64,000 nucleotides of DNA. It comes from Callipepla californica brunnescens (lineage: Eukaryota; Chordata; Aves; Galliformes; Odontophoridae). A program made the translations under genes and the position numbers. The notes below the pieces were generated by a model, which saw only the letters and a list, made by a program, of their open reading frames with translations, was not told where the DNA came from and did no database searches. Location of the stretch: positions 52,581,115 through 52,645,114 of the forward strand of contig JALIRH010000004.1 of assembly GCA_023055505.1 (NCBI GenBank), in the 5' to 3' direction. Shown here one piece after another: positions 1-8,160 of the stretch; position 1 is the stretch's first letter; each line of letters starts with the position of its first letter.

Positions 1-224
1 TTATCGGACACTCTCTCTTGCTCACTTTATTTGATTCATTAGCCTCCGTTCCAAATATTGTATTATATTGTGTTATTTTGCTTTCTGATATCTTATTTAG
101 TAAATTAGCTTTCCTCCTCAGATCGTTGCCGCTGTTTTGTTTCGGGGCCCTTTTCCCTTTTCCCTTTCCCCCTTCCCCTTGTCCGGGCTGTGGGCCCGTG
201 GGTCTCCTTCCTCCGTTGTCACGG
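1..224 (+). mobile_element. Divergent ERVL-type LTR fragment (U1)
   Basis: This stretch aligns by eye, with substantial divergence, to the downstream half of the 438-bp provirus LTR. Both share a TTTAGTAAA-like block, a CTCAGATCGT block, a GTTTTTCTTT/TTTTGTTTCGG pyrimidine-rich block, runs of CCCTTT and TTTTCCC, and a terminal TGTCACGG. It is therefore probably the end of an older or related LTR, continuing from the ERV1 fragment at the end of the preceding unit. No matching partner LTR or target duplication was seen. Confidence 0.6.
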
Positions 225-612
225 AACCGGGCCGAACCAGCCCACAAACCGTTGACAGCTGAGTACTGCAGGTTCACACTCTATGGCGACGCTTCGCTGA
301 TCATACAAAGACCAAATAAAACATAAATCCCTTGGTCATCTAAACAACAGCAAATGGTTGTTATCTAAACACCTCAAATAGCACCTGGTCATTGCTTTCG
401 ATCAGATACCAGGTCATGCTGTCAAGTACCTGTTTTACACTTTAAACATAAACATTCCCCTCTGGCCCCTTCCATCAACACTCGGTCTCTGTTTTGTATA
501 TTTGTCTGTCCTTCCACAGCGATAAGTTTTGGAAAGAGGATGCAGGGGAGCAGGGTATCCTGGAGCCTGCCTGTGACATCCTAACCTTCCCACAGAGCGG
601 GACAGTTATGCT
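225..612. other. Unclassified stretch between LTR fragment and repeat A (U1)
   Basis: No protein-coding similarity is evident. A plus-strand AATAAA lies at 315-320. A block around 258-285 (GTACTGCAGGTTCACACTC and neighbours) resembles one at 8431-8456 beside the ERV1 fragment, so part of this may belong to the same old retroviral element. Equivalent stretches are 14179-14566, 28134-28521, 38504-38891, 48880-49267 and 59254-59641. Confidence 0.5.
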
Positions 613-921
613 TTGTTTTTGGGGCTGGCACGCAGCTCAGAACCACGCGGCCGTCTGCTCACACCCTCTCTTGCAGGGGATGGGGGGAGATTGGAAACCA
701 AAACACTGCAACTTGTTGGTTGAGGTGAACATTATTTATTGTCAAAAAACAGACAAATAACAGTAAGGATAAAACTGGAAAACTCTCTTGTGAAGGGTGT
801 GTGGAGAGCATGTGGCCTCAGTTTTAACAGGATTTTGCCAAGCTGCAGGAGTAGGAGAGGAGGACTCCGGTCAATCTGCACGTCATGGAAAAATTAGCTG
901 CATTCTGCAGTCCGACTGCAA
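613..921 (-). repeat. Direct repeat A: copy of gene 3' flank (U1)
   Basis: About 310 bp closely matching 5212-5588 in the same orientation; the main difference is the AT microsatellite present only in the other copy. It has a minus-strand AATAAA at 735-740. Homology ends at GACTGCAA, exactly where the ERVL pol fragment begins. It is probably a second copy of the ITPRIPL1-like 3' untranslated region, split or duplicated around the ERVL fragment. An alternative is that A and B are LTR-like ends of that fragment, but they lack TG...CA termini and the flanking gag and pol are truncated. Confidence 0.7.
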
Positions 922-1083
922 TCCGTGTCGCCATAGGATTTGCTTCTCTAAGCCTATGATAGTGTTTCTGGTGGTAGCATGGGGTACTGCGTATGTTTCA
1001 AGCCACCCAGTGGTCGCCCCCACCATGGTGAGCACATAACGCTTACCACTGTGGGATCGTGGCAAGGTGATATAATCAACCTG
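922..1083 (-). pseudogene. Integrase core remnant downstream of nonsense codon (U1)
   Basis: Continues the pol frame after its TGA: codons for VDYITLP, GKRYVLTMV and ATTGWLE, including the first core Asp (VDY). It is truncated at the junction with repeat A, so the rest of the catalytic core and the C-terminal domain are absent. The same remnant, with the same stop, lies at 14876-15037, 28831-28992, 39201-39362, 49577-49738 and 59951-60112. Confidence 0.85.
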
Positions 1084-3483
1084 TCACACCTCCCCATATT
1101 TATACTTCTGCCATCGCCCTTCCTGCCAGAGAGGTTTCATCCTCTTGGCTTGTTTAATTATGGCACATGTATCACAGTCATGGATCACCTGTGCGATGGC
1201 ATCCGTAGTTAAGTCCACCCCTCGGTCTCTAGCCCACTTATAGGTCGCGTCCCTTCCTTGATGGCCTGAGGTCTCATGGGCCCACCGAGCTACAAATAAC
1301 TCTCCTTTGTTCTGCCAGTCCAAATCTTTTTGAGACACCTCAATTTTGGCAGCTTGATCTACCTGATGGTTATTTTTCTGTTCTTCAGTAGCTCGATTCT
1401 TGGGCACATGAGCATCTACATGACGCACCTTTACAGCCAACTTTTTTGTTCGGACAGCAATGTCTTTCCACAGTTCCGCAGCCCAGACAGGTTTGCCCTT
1501 CCGTTGCCAGTTGTTTTGTTCCCACTGCTGCAACCACCCCCATAAAGCGCTTGTCACCATCCAAGAGTCAGTATAAAGATACAGCATTGGCCACCTCTCC
1601 CGTTCAGCCACATCTAAGGCCACTTGGACAGCCTTTACCTCTGCAAATTGACTCGATTCTCCTTCTCCTTCAGTGGCCTCTGCTACTCGTCGTGTGGGGC
1701 TCCACACAGCAGCCTTCCATCTGCGATGTTTCCCAACAATACGACACGATCCATCAGTGAAGAGGGCATATGTCTGTTCATTTTCTGTTAGTTCGTTATA
1801 TGGTGGGGCCTCTTTTGCGCGTGGTACCTCCTCTGCTGGTGATGTTCCAAATTTCTTGCCTTCAGGCCAGTCCATGATCACCTCAAACATCCCTGGATGG
1901 CTGAGGTTCCCCATCCGAGCTCGCTGTGTAATCAGCGCAATCCATTTACTCCAGGTGGCATCGGTGGCATGATGGGTGGAGGGAACCTTTCCTCTGAACA
2001 TCCAGTTCAGCACTGGCAATCGAGGCGCCAGGAGGAGCTGCGTCTCAGTGCCAGTTACTTCAGAGGCAGCCCGAACTCCCTCGTATGCTGCCAAAATCTC
2101 CTTCTCAGTTGGAGTGTAGCACTCCTCCCAACCCCTGCACGCTCTGCTCCAAAATCCCAGGGGTCGGCCTCGGGTCTCCCCAGAGGCTCTTTGCCACAGA
2201 CTCCAAGTGGGACCTTTCTCTCCAGCCGCAGTGTAGAGGAGGTTCTTTACGTCCTGTCCCATCTGTACTGGCCCCAGGGCAACCGCACGGGCTATCTCCT
2301 GTTTAATCTGCTCAAAGGCCTGCTGCTGTTCAGGACCCCATGCAAAATTATTCTTCTTTCGGGTCACCTGATAGAGGGGGCTTACTATGACGCTGTAGTT
2401 TGGGATATGCATCCTCCAAAAGCCTACTACACCGAGAAAAGACGGTGTCTCTTTTTTGCTAGTGGGTGGTGACATGCTGGTGATTTTGTCAACCACATCT
2501 CCTGGGATGTGACGACGCCCATCTTGCCATTTTACTCCTAGAAACTGAATTTCTTGGGCAGGTCCCTTCACTTTGTTTCGTTTGATAGCAAAACCAGCAC
2601 CCAGAAGAATTTGGATTATTCGCTCTCCTTTTTTAAAAACTTCTTCTGCTGTATCACCCCACACAACAATGTCATCAATATATTGGAGGTGCTCAGGTGC
2701 CCCACCCTGTTCCAGTGTGGTCTGAACCAACCCATGGCAAATGGTTGGGCTGTGTTTCCACCCCTGGGGCAAACGGTCCCAAGTGTACTGAACGCCCCTC
2801 CAGGTGAAAGCGAACTGTGGTCTGCACTCTGTGGCCAAAGGAATAGAGAAGAACGCATTGGCAATGTCAATGGCAGCATACCACTTGGCTGCTTTTGACT
2901 CCACTTCATATTGCAGCTCCAACATATCTGGCACAGCGGCGCTCAGTGGGGGTGTGACTTCATTCAGACCACGGTAATCTACCGTCAGCCTCCGTTCTCC
3001 ATTGGATTTACGTACCGGCCATATGGGGCTGTTAAATGGTGAGTGGGTTTTGCTGATCACTCCCTGGCTCTCTAGCTGACGGATCAAGTTATGAATGGGG
3101 AGCAAGGAATCCCTGTTGGTGCGGTATTGCCGTCTGTGTACTGTTTTCGTAGCAATTGGTACCTGCTGCTCTTTTACTTTCAGTACCCCCACAACAGAAG
3201 GATCTTCCGACAGGCCAGGTAAAACAGACAGCTGCTGAATGTTGTCAGCATCTACAGCAGCTATTCCAAAAGCCCATCGGTATCCCTTGGGATCCTTGAA
3301 ATGTCCCCTTCTAAGATAATCAATACCGACTATGCATGGAGCCCCCTGTCCAGTCACTATACGATGTTTCTGCCAGTCTTTACCGGTGAGGCTTATTTCT
3401 GCCTCCAACACAGACAATTCCTGAGAGCCCCCAGTCACTCCAGAAATATAAATCAATTCTGACCCTTTAGAACTCGAAGGCAT
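1084..3483 (-). CDS. pol: ERVL pol frame: protease C-part, RT, RNase H, integrase N-part (U1)
   Basis: A 799-codon frame. Residues 1-60 resemble the C-terminal part of a retroviral protease. RT follows, with catalytic Asp at D206 and YIDD at 268-271. RNase H shows D577, E615, D639 and D690. The integrase zinc finger has H736, H741, C770 and C773. The frame ends at TGA where the provirus copy has a Trp codon, and a further 50 or so integrase codons remain readable down to 922. The protease active-site region just upstream (3484-3530) is broken by a stop and frame change, and no in-frame catalytic Asp is visible. The listed ATG is only the first Met of the open frame. The family call rests on ERVL-like RT motifs (LPQGWKHSP, YIDDIVVWG). 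Retroviral fossil; expression is unknown. Confidence 0.88.
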   Translation of the reverse strand: MPSSSKGSELIYISGVTGGSQELSVLEAEISLTGKDWQKHRIVTGQGAPCIVGIDYLRRGHFKDPKGYRWAFGIAAVDADNIQQLSVLPGLSEDPSVVGVLKVKEQQVPIATKTVHRRQYRTNRDSLLPIHNLIRQLESQGVISKTHSPFNSPIWPVRKSNGERRLTVDYRGLNEVTPPLSAAVPDMLELQYEVESKAAKWYAAIDIANAFFSIPLATECRPQFAFTWRGVQYTWDRLPQGWKHSPTICHGLVQTTLEQGGAPEHLQYIDDIVVWGDTAEEVFKKGERIIQILLGAGFAIKRNKVKGPAQEIQFLGVKWQDGRRHIPGDVVDKITSMSPPTSKKETPSFLGVVGFWRMHIPNYSVIVSPLYQVTRKKNNFAWGPEQQQAFEQIKQEIARAVALGPVQMGQDVKNLLYTAAGEKGPTWSLWQRASGETRGRPLGFWSRACRGWEECYTPTEKEILAAYEGVRAASEVTGTETQLLLAPRLPVLNWMFRGKVPSTHHATDATWSKWIALITQRARMGNLSHPGMFEVIMDWPEGKKFGTSPAEEVPRAKEAPPYNELTENEQTYALFTDGSCRIVGKHRRWKAAVWSPTRRVAEATEGEGESSQFAEVKAVQVALDVAERERWPMLYLYTDSWMVTSALWGWLQQWEQNNWQRKGKPVWAAELWKDIAVRTKKLAVKVRHVDAHVPKNRATEEQKNNHQVDQAAKIEVSQKDLDWQNKGELFVARWAHETSGHQGRDATYKWARDRGVDLTTDAIAQVIHDCDTCAIIKQAKRMKPLWQEGRWQKYKYGEV

Positions 3484-3605
3484 TAGAGTGCACTGTGCAC
3501 CAGTGCCTTATATTTTTGTGGTTCTGATGTGCCAGGCCATCGAATCCACACAGTCCAATACACTCTATTATCCCTTTCCCTCCCCTGGCTGAGGGCAGGG
3601 CCCCT

Positions 3606-5015
3606 CTATTGGTTATCTGTGGTGACCGGGGCAATTTCATTGGTGGCTGATCTCTGCTGTAATTCTCTCACCCGTGCTCGTAGTGCAGGGGTGGGTTTTT
3701 TATGCCACTTCTTCATGTCCTCTCCATTTTCTCGTAAGAAGCTCCACATGGACACACGTGACATGAAGTTACTGCTGTCATCTGCTCGAGCAGAGAGGCG
3801 GCTGCCTTTGATGGCTGAGACTTTTATCAGTTTGATCAGTTTCTCCATCAGATTCTTTGGATCATCCCCATCTTCATCAGGCGTTTCTGATACTGACACA
3901 GGTCCATCCCGGTTCATCAGTAAGGACAATTCCTCCAGTATCATTTTCAGTATCTTCTTTATGTCACTGACTTCTCCTGCTACCGTTGATACAGCTGCAA
4001 TGGAAACGTGTGACGGTGGAAGTTGTTGTTCAAAGTTTTGAAGTGTAGTAACCACTTCATGAAATGGGAGTCTTCTGTTTTGGCCCTCAAGTATACTAGA
4101 CGTTGCTACCAGTGTACTTGCGTACCTTTCTGGTGCTGTTTTTGAGAGCTTCCGATATACATCAGCTTTACACCATGCTTTCTCAGGATCGCAGTCCTGG
4201 TGTGGATTGTTAGGGACGAAAGTAGGATCGTACAGCATCTCTACTACAGCCATTTCTCTCAAAAATTGGATGCCCTTCTCCACAGTATTCCATCTTTCCA
4301 CCTTAGGCTCCAGATCGTCTTTGTAAGGAAATCTCTCCTTTACAGCTACTAGTACTCGTTCCCAGAGGGTAGCAACTCCACTCAGACATCTACTAATCCC
4401 TCTGTCGATAGCTGGGTCTCGAGCAATGCTTCCCAGTTGGCGGGCTTCACTGCCATCCAGGGACACGCTGCTGGCACCGTTGTCCCAACACCGCAGCAAC
4501 CAGGTGACAATAGGTTCATCTGAGCGCCGTACAAACTCCTTTCTTGAACCCTGGATTTCAGTCATCTTTAGGGGCCGACGAATAGCAGTAATGGTGATTT
4601 CTTCATTATCACTGTCCTCTCCATGTCTCACACTTTTCTTAGTGGCCTTTCTAGGTGGTGGTGGTGGTGGTGGTGCTGAGGAGGGCCCCTCACCTGGATC
4701 TTCCTCTTCTTTCTCATCTCTGTCGTCTCCATGTCTCTCACCTTCTTTAGTGGCCTTTTGAGGTGGTGGTGGTGGTGGTGTTGGTTCTGAGGAGGGCCCC
4801 TCACCTGGATCTTCCTCTTTTTTCTCTGCTGCTTCTTCTTTCCGTTCTAGCCGAGAGGACACTCGTTTCCATTTCTGGCCTTCCACAGGGGCAACCGACA
4901 CGGATGCCGGTGCTTCCTGTGACCGGTCAGGTTTATCCTCAAGGTTTTCATTGTTGCTCTGAACCTCGGTTTGGAAACCATTTCTCTCCAGAATATCAAT
5001 TACAGGCAAAACCAT
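3606..5015 (-). CDS. gag: ERVL gag fragment, 5'-truncated (U1)
   Basis: A 469-codon frame. All but the first few residues match the C-terminal part of the gag in the plus-strand provirus (9285-11195). It lacks the N-terminal membrane segments. Residues about 60-125 hold two copies of a 37-residue acidic/proline block (DPGEGPSS..., six or seven Pro, KATK). The rest is a capsid-like alpha-helical region with no CCHC zinc knuckle. The ATG at 5015 lies in the flanking non-viral sequence, so this start was acquired at the junction. U1 alone has Arg in KPDRSQ; other units have Gln. Retroviral fossil. Confidence 0.85.
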   Translation of the reverse strand: MVLPVIDILERNGFQTEVQSNNENLEDKPDRSQEAPASVSVAPVEGQKWKRVSSRLERKEEAAEKKEEDPGEGPSSEPTPPPPPPQKATKEGERHGDDRDEKEEEDPGEGPSSAPPPPPPPRKATKKSVRHGEDSDNEEITITAIRRPLKMTEIQGSRKEFVRRSDEPIVTWLLRCWDNGASSVSLDGSEARQLGSIARDPAIDRGISRCLSGVATLWERVLVAVKERFPYKDDLEPKVERWNTVEKGIQFLREMAVVEMLYDPTFVPNNPHQDCDPEKAWCKADVYRKLSKTAPERYASTLVATSSILEGQNRRLPFHEVVTTLQNFEQQLPPSHVSIAAVSTVAGEVSDIKKILKMILEELSLLMNRDGPVSVSETPDEDGDDPKNLMEKLIKLIKVSAIKGSRLSARADDSSNFMSRVSMWSFLRENGEDMKKWHKKPTPALRARVRELQQRSATNEIAPVTTDNQ

Positions 5016-5211
5016 AACAGAGCTCAGGCCATCCCTCAGACAGGCAAAAGGAGCTAAGAAAGAGCCCTGTAAGCAAATAAAGCCCTTTTGTGAATGGAAA
5101 GACCGTGCCGGCTGCTATCAAGCTCTTGATAACAACTTTGTGTAAGCGTGTTCTGCTCAGATCTGCCCTGATCTAAATCCTTCGGGCCCCCGTTGGATGC
5201 CGAAGGAAGCG
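5003..5211. other. Unclassified stretch between gag fragment and repeat B (U1)
   Basis: No coding similarity was seen. A plus-strand AATAAA at 5076-5081 is followed by a T-rich stretch and then CTGATCTAAATCCTTCGGG, which has the look of an LTR R/U5 segment; this is a weak impression only. The minus-strand ATG used by the gag fragment lies in it. Equivalents: 18957-19165, 32905-33113, 43282-43490, 53657-53865. Confidence 0.4.
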
Positions 5212-5588
5212 TTGTTTTTGGAGCTGGCACGCATTTAAGAACCACGCGGCCGTTTGCTCACACCCTCTCTCACAGGGGATGGGGGGAGAATGGAAACCAA
5301 AACATTGCAACCTGTGGGTTGAGGTGAAGATTATTTATTAAGCCAGAAAACTTCTATATACTTATATATATACTTATATAAACTTATATAAGAGACTTAT
5401 ATATATATACTTATATAAACTTATATGAGACAAATAACAGTAAGGATAAAACTCTTGTGAAGGGTGTGTGGAGAGCCTGTGGCCTCAGTTTTAACAGGAT
5501 TTTGGCAAGCTGCAGGAGTAGGAGAGGAGGACTCCGGTAAATTTGCACGCCATGGAAGAAATGGCTGCATTCTGCAGTCCGACTGCAA
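5212..5588 (-). repeat. Direct repeat B: ITPRIPL1-like 3' flank with poly(A) signal (U1)
   Basis: Partner of repeat A, about 550 bp downstream of the ITPRIPL1-like stop codon on the minus strand. A minus-strand AATAAA (5334-5339) is followed in transcript direction by a GT/T-rich stretch (GTTGCAATGTTTTGGTTT), which fits a genuine polyadenylation site near 5310. An AT-rich microsatellite interrupts it relative to repeat A. Confidence 0.7.
5355..5426. repeat. AT microsatellite (ACTTATATA type), U1
   Basis: Imperfect repeats of TATATACTTATATAAACT within repeat B. U2 is 2 bp longer in a TA run (19309-19382); the others are 33257-33328, 43634-43705 and 54009-54080. It is absent from repeat A. Confidence 0.9.
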
Positions 5589-6137
5589 GCAGATAGAAGC
5601 CTGGGCTTCTGCAGCACTCAGACACGCACAGCTCATTTGATGGATGATTACTGAGGAGTGTGCAGATCTTCTCCCTTTTTCTGCAAGGCCTCAGCAACGC
5701 CCAGAGCTGCCAGAGAGACAAAGACTGCCAGCACTGCGTCGGGGAGGAGGTGGGAGAGGACATCAGTCAGTCACCTCTTCTGCAACACGCTGCCTGGACC
5801 TGTGGCTGCCGAGCAGTCAGCAGCCTATCCCTTCTTCCTTGAGAAAGAGATACGGGCAGAGGGTTTCTTCAGGCAAGCCATTCATTGCCCGTTTTTGTGG
5901 AGGACGATGCTCCCGGAGCAAACGGACGCTCTCGGAGAGGCCGCGTGGTCTCTGCCCAGCTGGTTGGAGGAGTCTCTGTTTCAGGCATCCACGCGGCACC
6001 CTCATCATCGGCACGGGGTCTGGCTGCCCCAGAGAGGATTTGCCGTGGAGGAAACACTCAGCAGCAATTCCTTCTGCATACTGAGCAGCGTCTTCTCCAC
6101 GTCCACCTTGCTCGGCTGTGGGACAAGTGGAAGTCTG
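5589..6137 (-). other. Presumed 3'UTR of the ITPRIPL1-like gene (U1)
   Basis: Lies between the ITPRIPL1-like stop codon and repeat B on the minus strand. Plus-strand frames here (up to 231 codons) have no recognisable domain and run antisense into the gene, so they are treated as chance frames. Equivalents: 19545-20093, 33491-34039, 43868-44416, 54243-54791. Confidence 0.55.
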
Positions 6138-7682
6138 TCATTTCCCACTTGTCAGCAGAGTTGTGAACCGATCTCGCAGCATCTCCATCTCATACAGCGC
6201 CTGCTCATGTCTGTCTGGATCCCGTGCCACACGCTGGAACAGGTTGGGCGGTACGGACACTCGGAATTCCCACGGCAAGATAATCTCCGCAGGCACCGCC
6301 TTATTTCCTATGAGGAAGTGGTCCAGCCGTTTCTCCTCCACGCAGCACTGTAGGTAGCGCAAGATGTCCTCCGTCCGCTGCACCAAGTGCCTCCGACTCC
6401 AGCATTCCACAGGGATGGCAGTCAGGAGGTGCATGAGCACTGTCTTCAGCTCGTAGGGAGAAAAGTTGTAGCCCACCAGGATGTAGGCACACACTTTCAG
6501 ACATCCCAGGTGGAAACTGTCCTCCCCAGCACGGGCGGCTATATGCTTGAAGAACTTTGCCTCTGCCACTGCACAGGTCTGCGGCCAGGCTGTGCTGGGT
6601 GTATAAGCAGCCTCTGACTCCTGGCTGCTCAGAAAGATGTCAGTATCGGCTTGCTGTACGCCAAACATGACATCGATCAAGAATGTTCTTTGGACCATAG
6701 GAGTCAGTTGAAGCCTGCAGGAGCGCTTGAAGAGCACCACATCCAAGAGGCATGCTGCTGACAGAGGCACGCATTTCCAGGCATTTTTCAACACCGCCCC
6801 GAACCAGCAGGCAGTCTTCTCCACGTCTAGGTAGGAGCCAGTGCAGAGGGTGTCCAGGAGGCTGGGTTGCTGATTTCTCAGCTCGTCCGCAGAGGTGTGG
6901 AGGAAACACAGCATTTTCAGATCCTGCTCCTGCCCACACGTGCATTTCAGCTCTACACGGATACGGGAGTTCTTTATTGGCAGCTCCCGTGTGGTGCCCA
7001 GTTCCAGGTAGAAAATGTGCCCACGTGGGGGTTTCAGGGACACAAGAAAGCAGAAGACAGTTTCCTCCACGGGGAGACTCCAGCCTTCGTAGGTACTGCC
7101 CACCACAAAGGATCGCTCTGGTACTGGAAAGAATGTATCTGACACAGCAATCTGAGCTATATCGATGAGGATATTCACTAGGTACAGCATACTGTCTCCA
7201 AGTTCCTTAAGGTCCTCGTTTGGCCCAAAAGATTCTGGAAGGAAACGTGACTGATCAACTTCTTCCTCTTGCACGTTCTCTTCCTCATCTTGCTCCTGCA
7301 GCTTTTCTACCTCCTCCTCCTCTTCCTCCACCTCACCACTATCGTTCTGCTCATCCTGGACCTCCACCTCCTCCTCCTCTTGCTCCTCCTCATCACTGTT
7401 GTCTTGATTCTCCCAGAACTTTTTTTCGATCTTCCATATGAACCAGAACAGAAGTCCGAAAACACAAAGAACACTCATGATCTTCAAGGAAGGCAACAAA
7501 GCTAGCATTCCCGTCCTGCTGTGGTCCCGGTCCCTCTGCTCCGCCTTCTGCAGCAGCTCTGTCATCCGCTCTCGCAGATAGACCTCACGCTGCCGCATGC
7601 GGATGAACGTGTCCTCATGAAACTCGTCGCCAGCAAGTGGCAGTATCTGCCCCAACAAGGCGAAGATAAACGCCAAAGCCAT
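6138..7682 (-). CDS. ITPRIPL1: ITPRIPL1-like membrane protein, Mab-21 domain (U1)
   Basis: A 514-residue protein of the ITPRIP/ITPRIP-like family. Residues 1-18 are a likely signal peptide (ALAFIFALLGQILPLAG). A charged, possibly coiled-coil stretch at 25-55 precedes one membrane segment at about 61-83. Residues 94-143 form a strongly acidic Glu/Asp tract. A Mab-21-like fold covers about 155-505, with a GS motif at G195-S196, FLIDVMFGV at 334-342 and the family-typical LKTVLMHLL at 412-420. The topology implies an extracellular N-terminus if the signal is cleaved. The coding region is a single exon; a splice acceptor lies 4 bases before the ATG, supporting this start. Human ITPRIPL1 is reported to be a surface ligand of CD3-epsilon, and ITPRIP modulates IP3 receptors; neither role can be read from this sequence. 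Residue 237 is Lys, as in U3. Confidence 0.88.
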   Translation of the reverse strand: MALAFIFALLGQILPLAGDEFHEDTFIRMRQREVYLRERMTELLQKAEQRDRDHSRTGMLALLPSLKIMSVLCVFGLLFWFIWKIEKKFWENQDNSDEEEQEEEEVEVQDEQNDSGEVEEEEEEVEKLQEQDEEENVQEEEVDQSRFLPESFGPNEDLKELGDSMLYLVNILIDIAQIAVSDTFFPVPERSFVVGSTYEGWSLPVEETVFCFLVSLKPPRGHIFYLELGTTRELPIKNSRIRVELKCTCGQEQDLKMLCFLHTSADELRNQQPSLLDTLCTGSYLDVEKTACWFGAVLKNAWKCVPLSAACLLDVVLFKRSCRLQLTPMVQRTFLIDVMFGVQQADTDIFLSSQESEAAYTPSTAWPQTCAVAEAKFFKHIAARAGEDSFHLGCLKVCAYILVGYNFSPYELKTVLMHLLTAIPVECWSRRHLVQRTEDILRYLQCCVEEKRLDHFLIGNKAVPAEIILPWEFRVSVPPNLFQRVARDPDRHEQALYEMEMLRDRFTTLLTSGK

Positions 7683-7685
7683 GAT

Positions 7686-7965
7686 CTGGAAGAAAAGAGA
7701 GAGGGGAGGTCAGTGGGGCTGGGTGGGAGTTTGCTCGTGGCTGGGAGGGCTGGGCCAGGAGCCACAGCCCCTGGGGGCAGGGAGGAGCGGGTCCAGGGAG
7801 CTGGGAGGCAGCAGGGGCTGAGGCCAGCGCTGGTGCTGTGCCCAGAGAGCCGCTCACAGGGTCCCTCCCCTGAGCGCTGGGCCGTCAGTGCGGGCTCCAA
7901 GAAGCCCTCGCGGGCCGCTGCTTGCGCCCGGCCCAGCCCAGCCTTCCCCGTGCTGCCGCACTCAC
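7686..7965 (-). other. 5'UTR intron of the ITPRIPL1-like gene (U1)
   Basis: On the minus strand the donor reads CCATCG|GTGAGT (GT at 7964-7965) and the acceptor TCTTTTCTTCCAG|ATCATG (AG at 7686-7687), with a pyrimidine-rich tract. The predicted intron is 280 bp and GC-rich. The non-coding first exon lies above 7966. Both sites are conserved in all units. Confidence 0.75.
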
Positions 7966-8160
7966 CGATGGCCCAAGCCAAAGTGGAGCAGTGCTTCCTG
8001 CTGACGGCCCCAGCAGCAGCCCCGCACTGTGACGCGTCCTCTGTGATGTCACAGGCGCCCCAGCCCCACCCTTTGGCCCCACCCGGCTCCGTTCCTCTCG
8101 GCTGTCACGGCCCCGGCAGCGCCCGTGTTCAGTGGCACGTGGCTGCGCCGAGCTCCCAGG
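7966..8160 (-). promoter_or_regulatory. First exon and GC-rich promoter of the ITPRIPL1-like gene (U1)
   Basis: Contains a CRE-like palindrome TGATGTCA (8044-8051), one base from the consensus, and a TGACGCG half-site (8030-8036). CACCC/GGGTGG boxes (about 8063-8090) and several further GC-rich motifs follow. No TATA box was seen. The layout suits a TATA-less CREB/CREM-responsive promoter. The transcription start is not determined. Confidence 0.55.

Larger units (their letters stand above)
922..5002 (-). mobile_element. ERVL fragment without LTRs, gag-pro-pol (U1)
   Basis: Minus-strand internal ERVL sequence in the order partial gag, broken protease, RT, RNase H, partial integrase. The gag end starts at about 5002, at the codons for IDILERNGF, which in the plus-strand provirus lie about 250 residues into the protein. 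The pol end stops inside the integrase core at 922, abutting repeat A. No LTR, primer site or target duplication was seen, so it was captured as a fragment and not as a complete provirus. Confidence 0.88.

Noticed and set aside
613..921. Repeats A and B as LTRs of the minus-strand ERVL fragment
   Set aside because: Not fully excluded, but they lack TG...CA ends, differ from the known ERVL LTR, and the adjoining gag and pol are truncated; a copy of the gene's 3' flank fits better.
3529..4041. 170-codon plus-strand frame opposite gag, and Val/Gly-rich frames at 4763-5017
   Set aside because: Mirror of the gag reading frame; the Gly/Val runs are the reverse complement of the poly-Pro codons.
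5355..5426. AT-rich tract as a replication origin or matrix attachment site
   Set aside because: It is a simple length-variable microsatellite; nothing beyond AT content supports a function.
5658..6353. 231-codon plus-strand frame, with related frames of 146 and 93 codons, repeated in every unit
   Set aside because: It overlaps the ITPRIPL1-like coding end in antisense and its 3' flank, has no recognisable domain, and persists only because the units are nearly identical.
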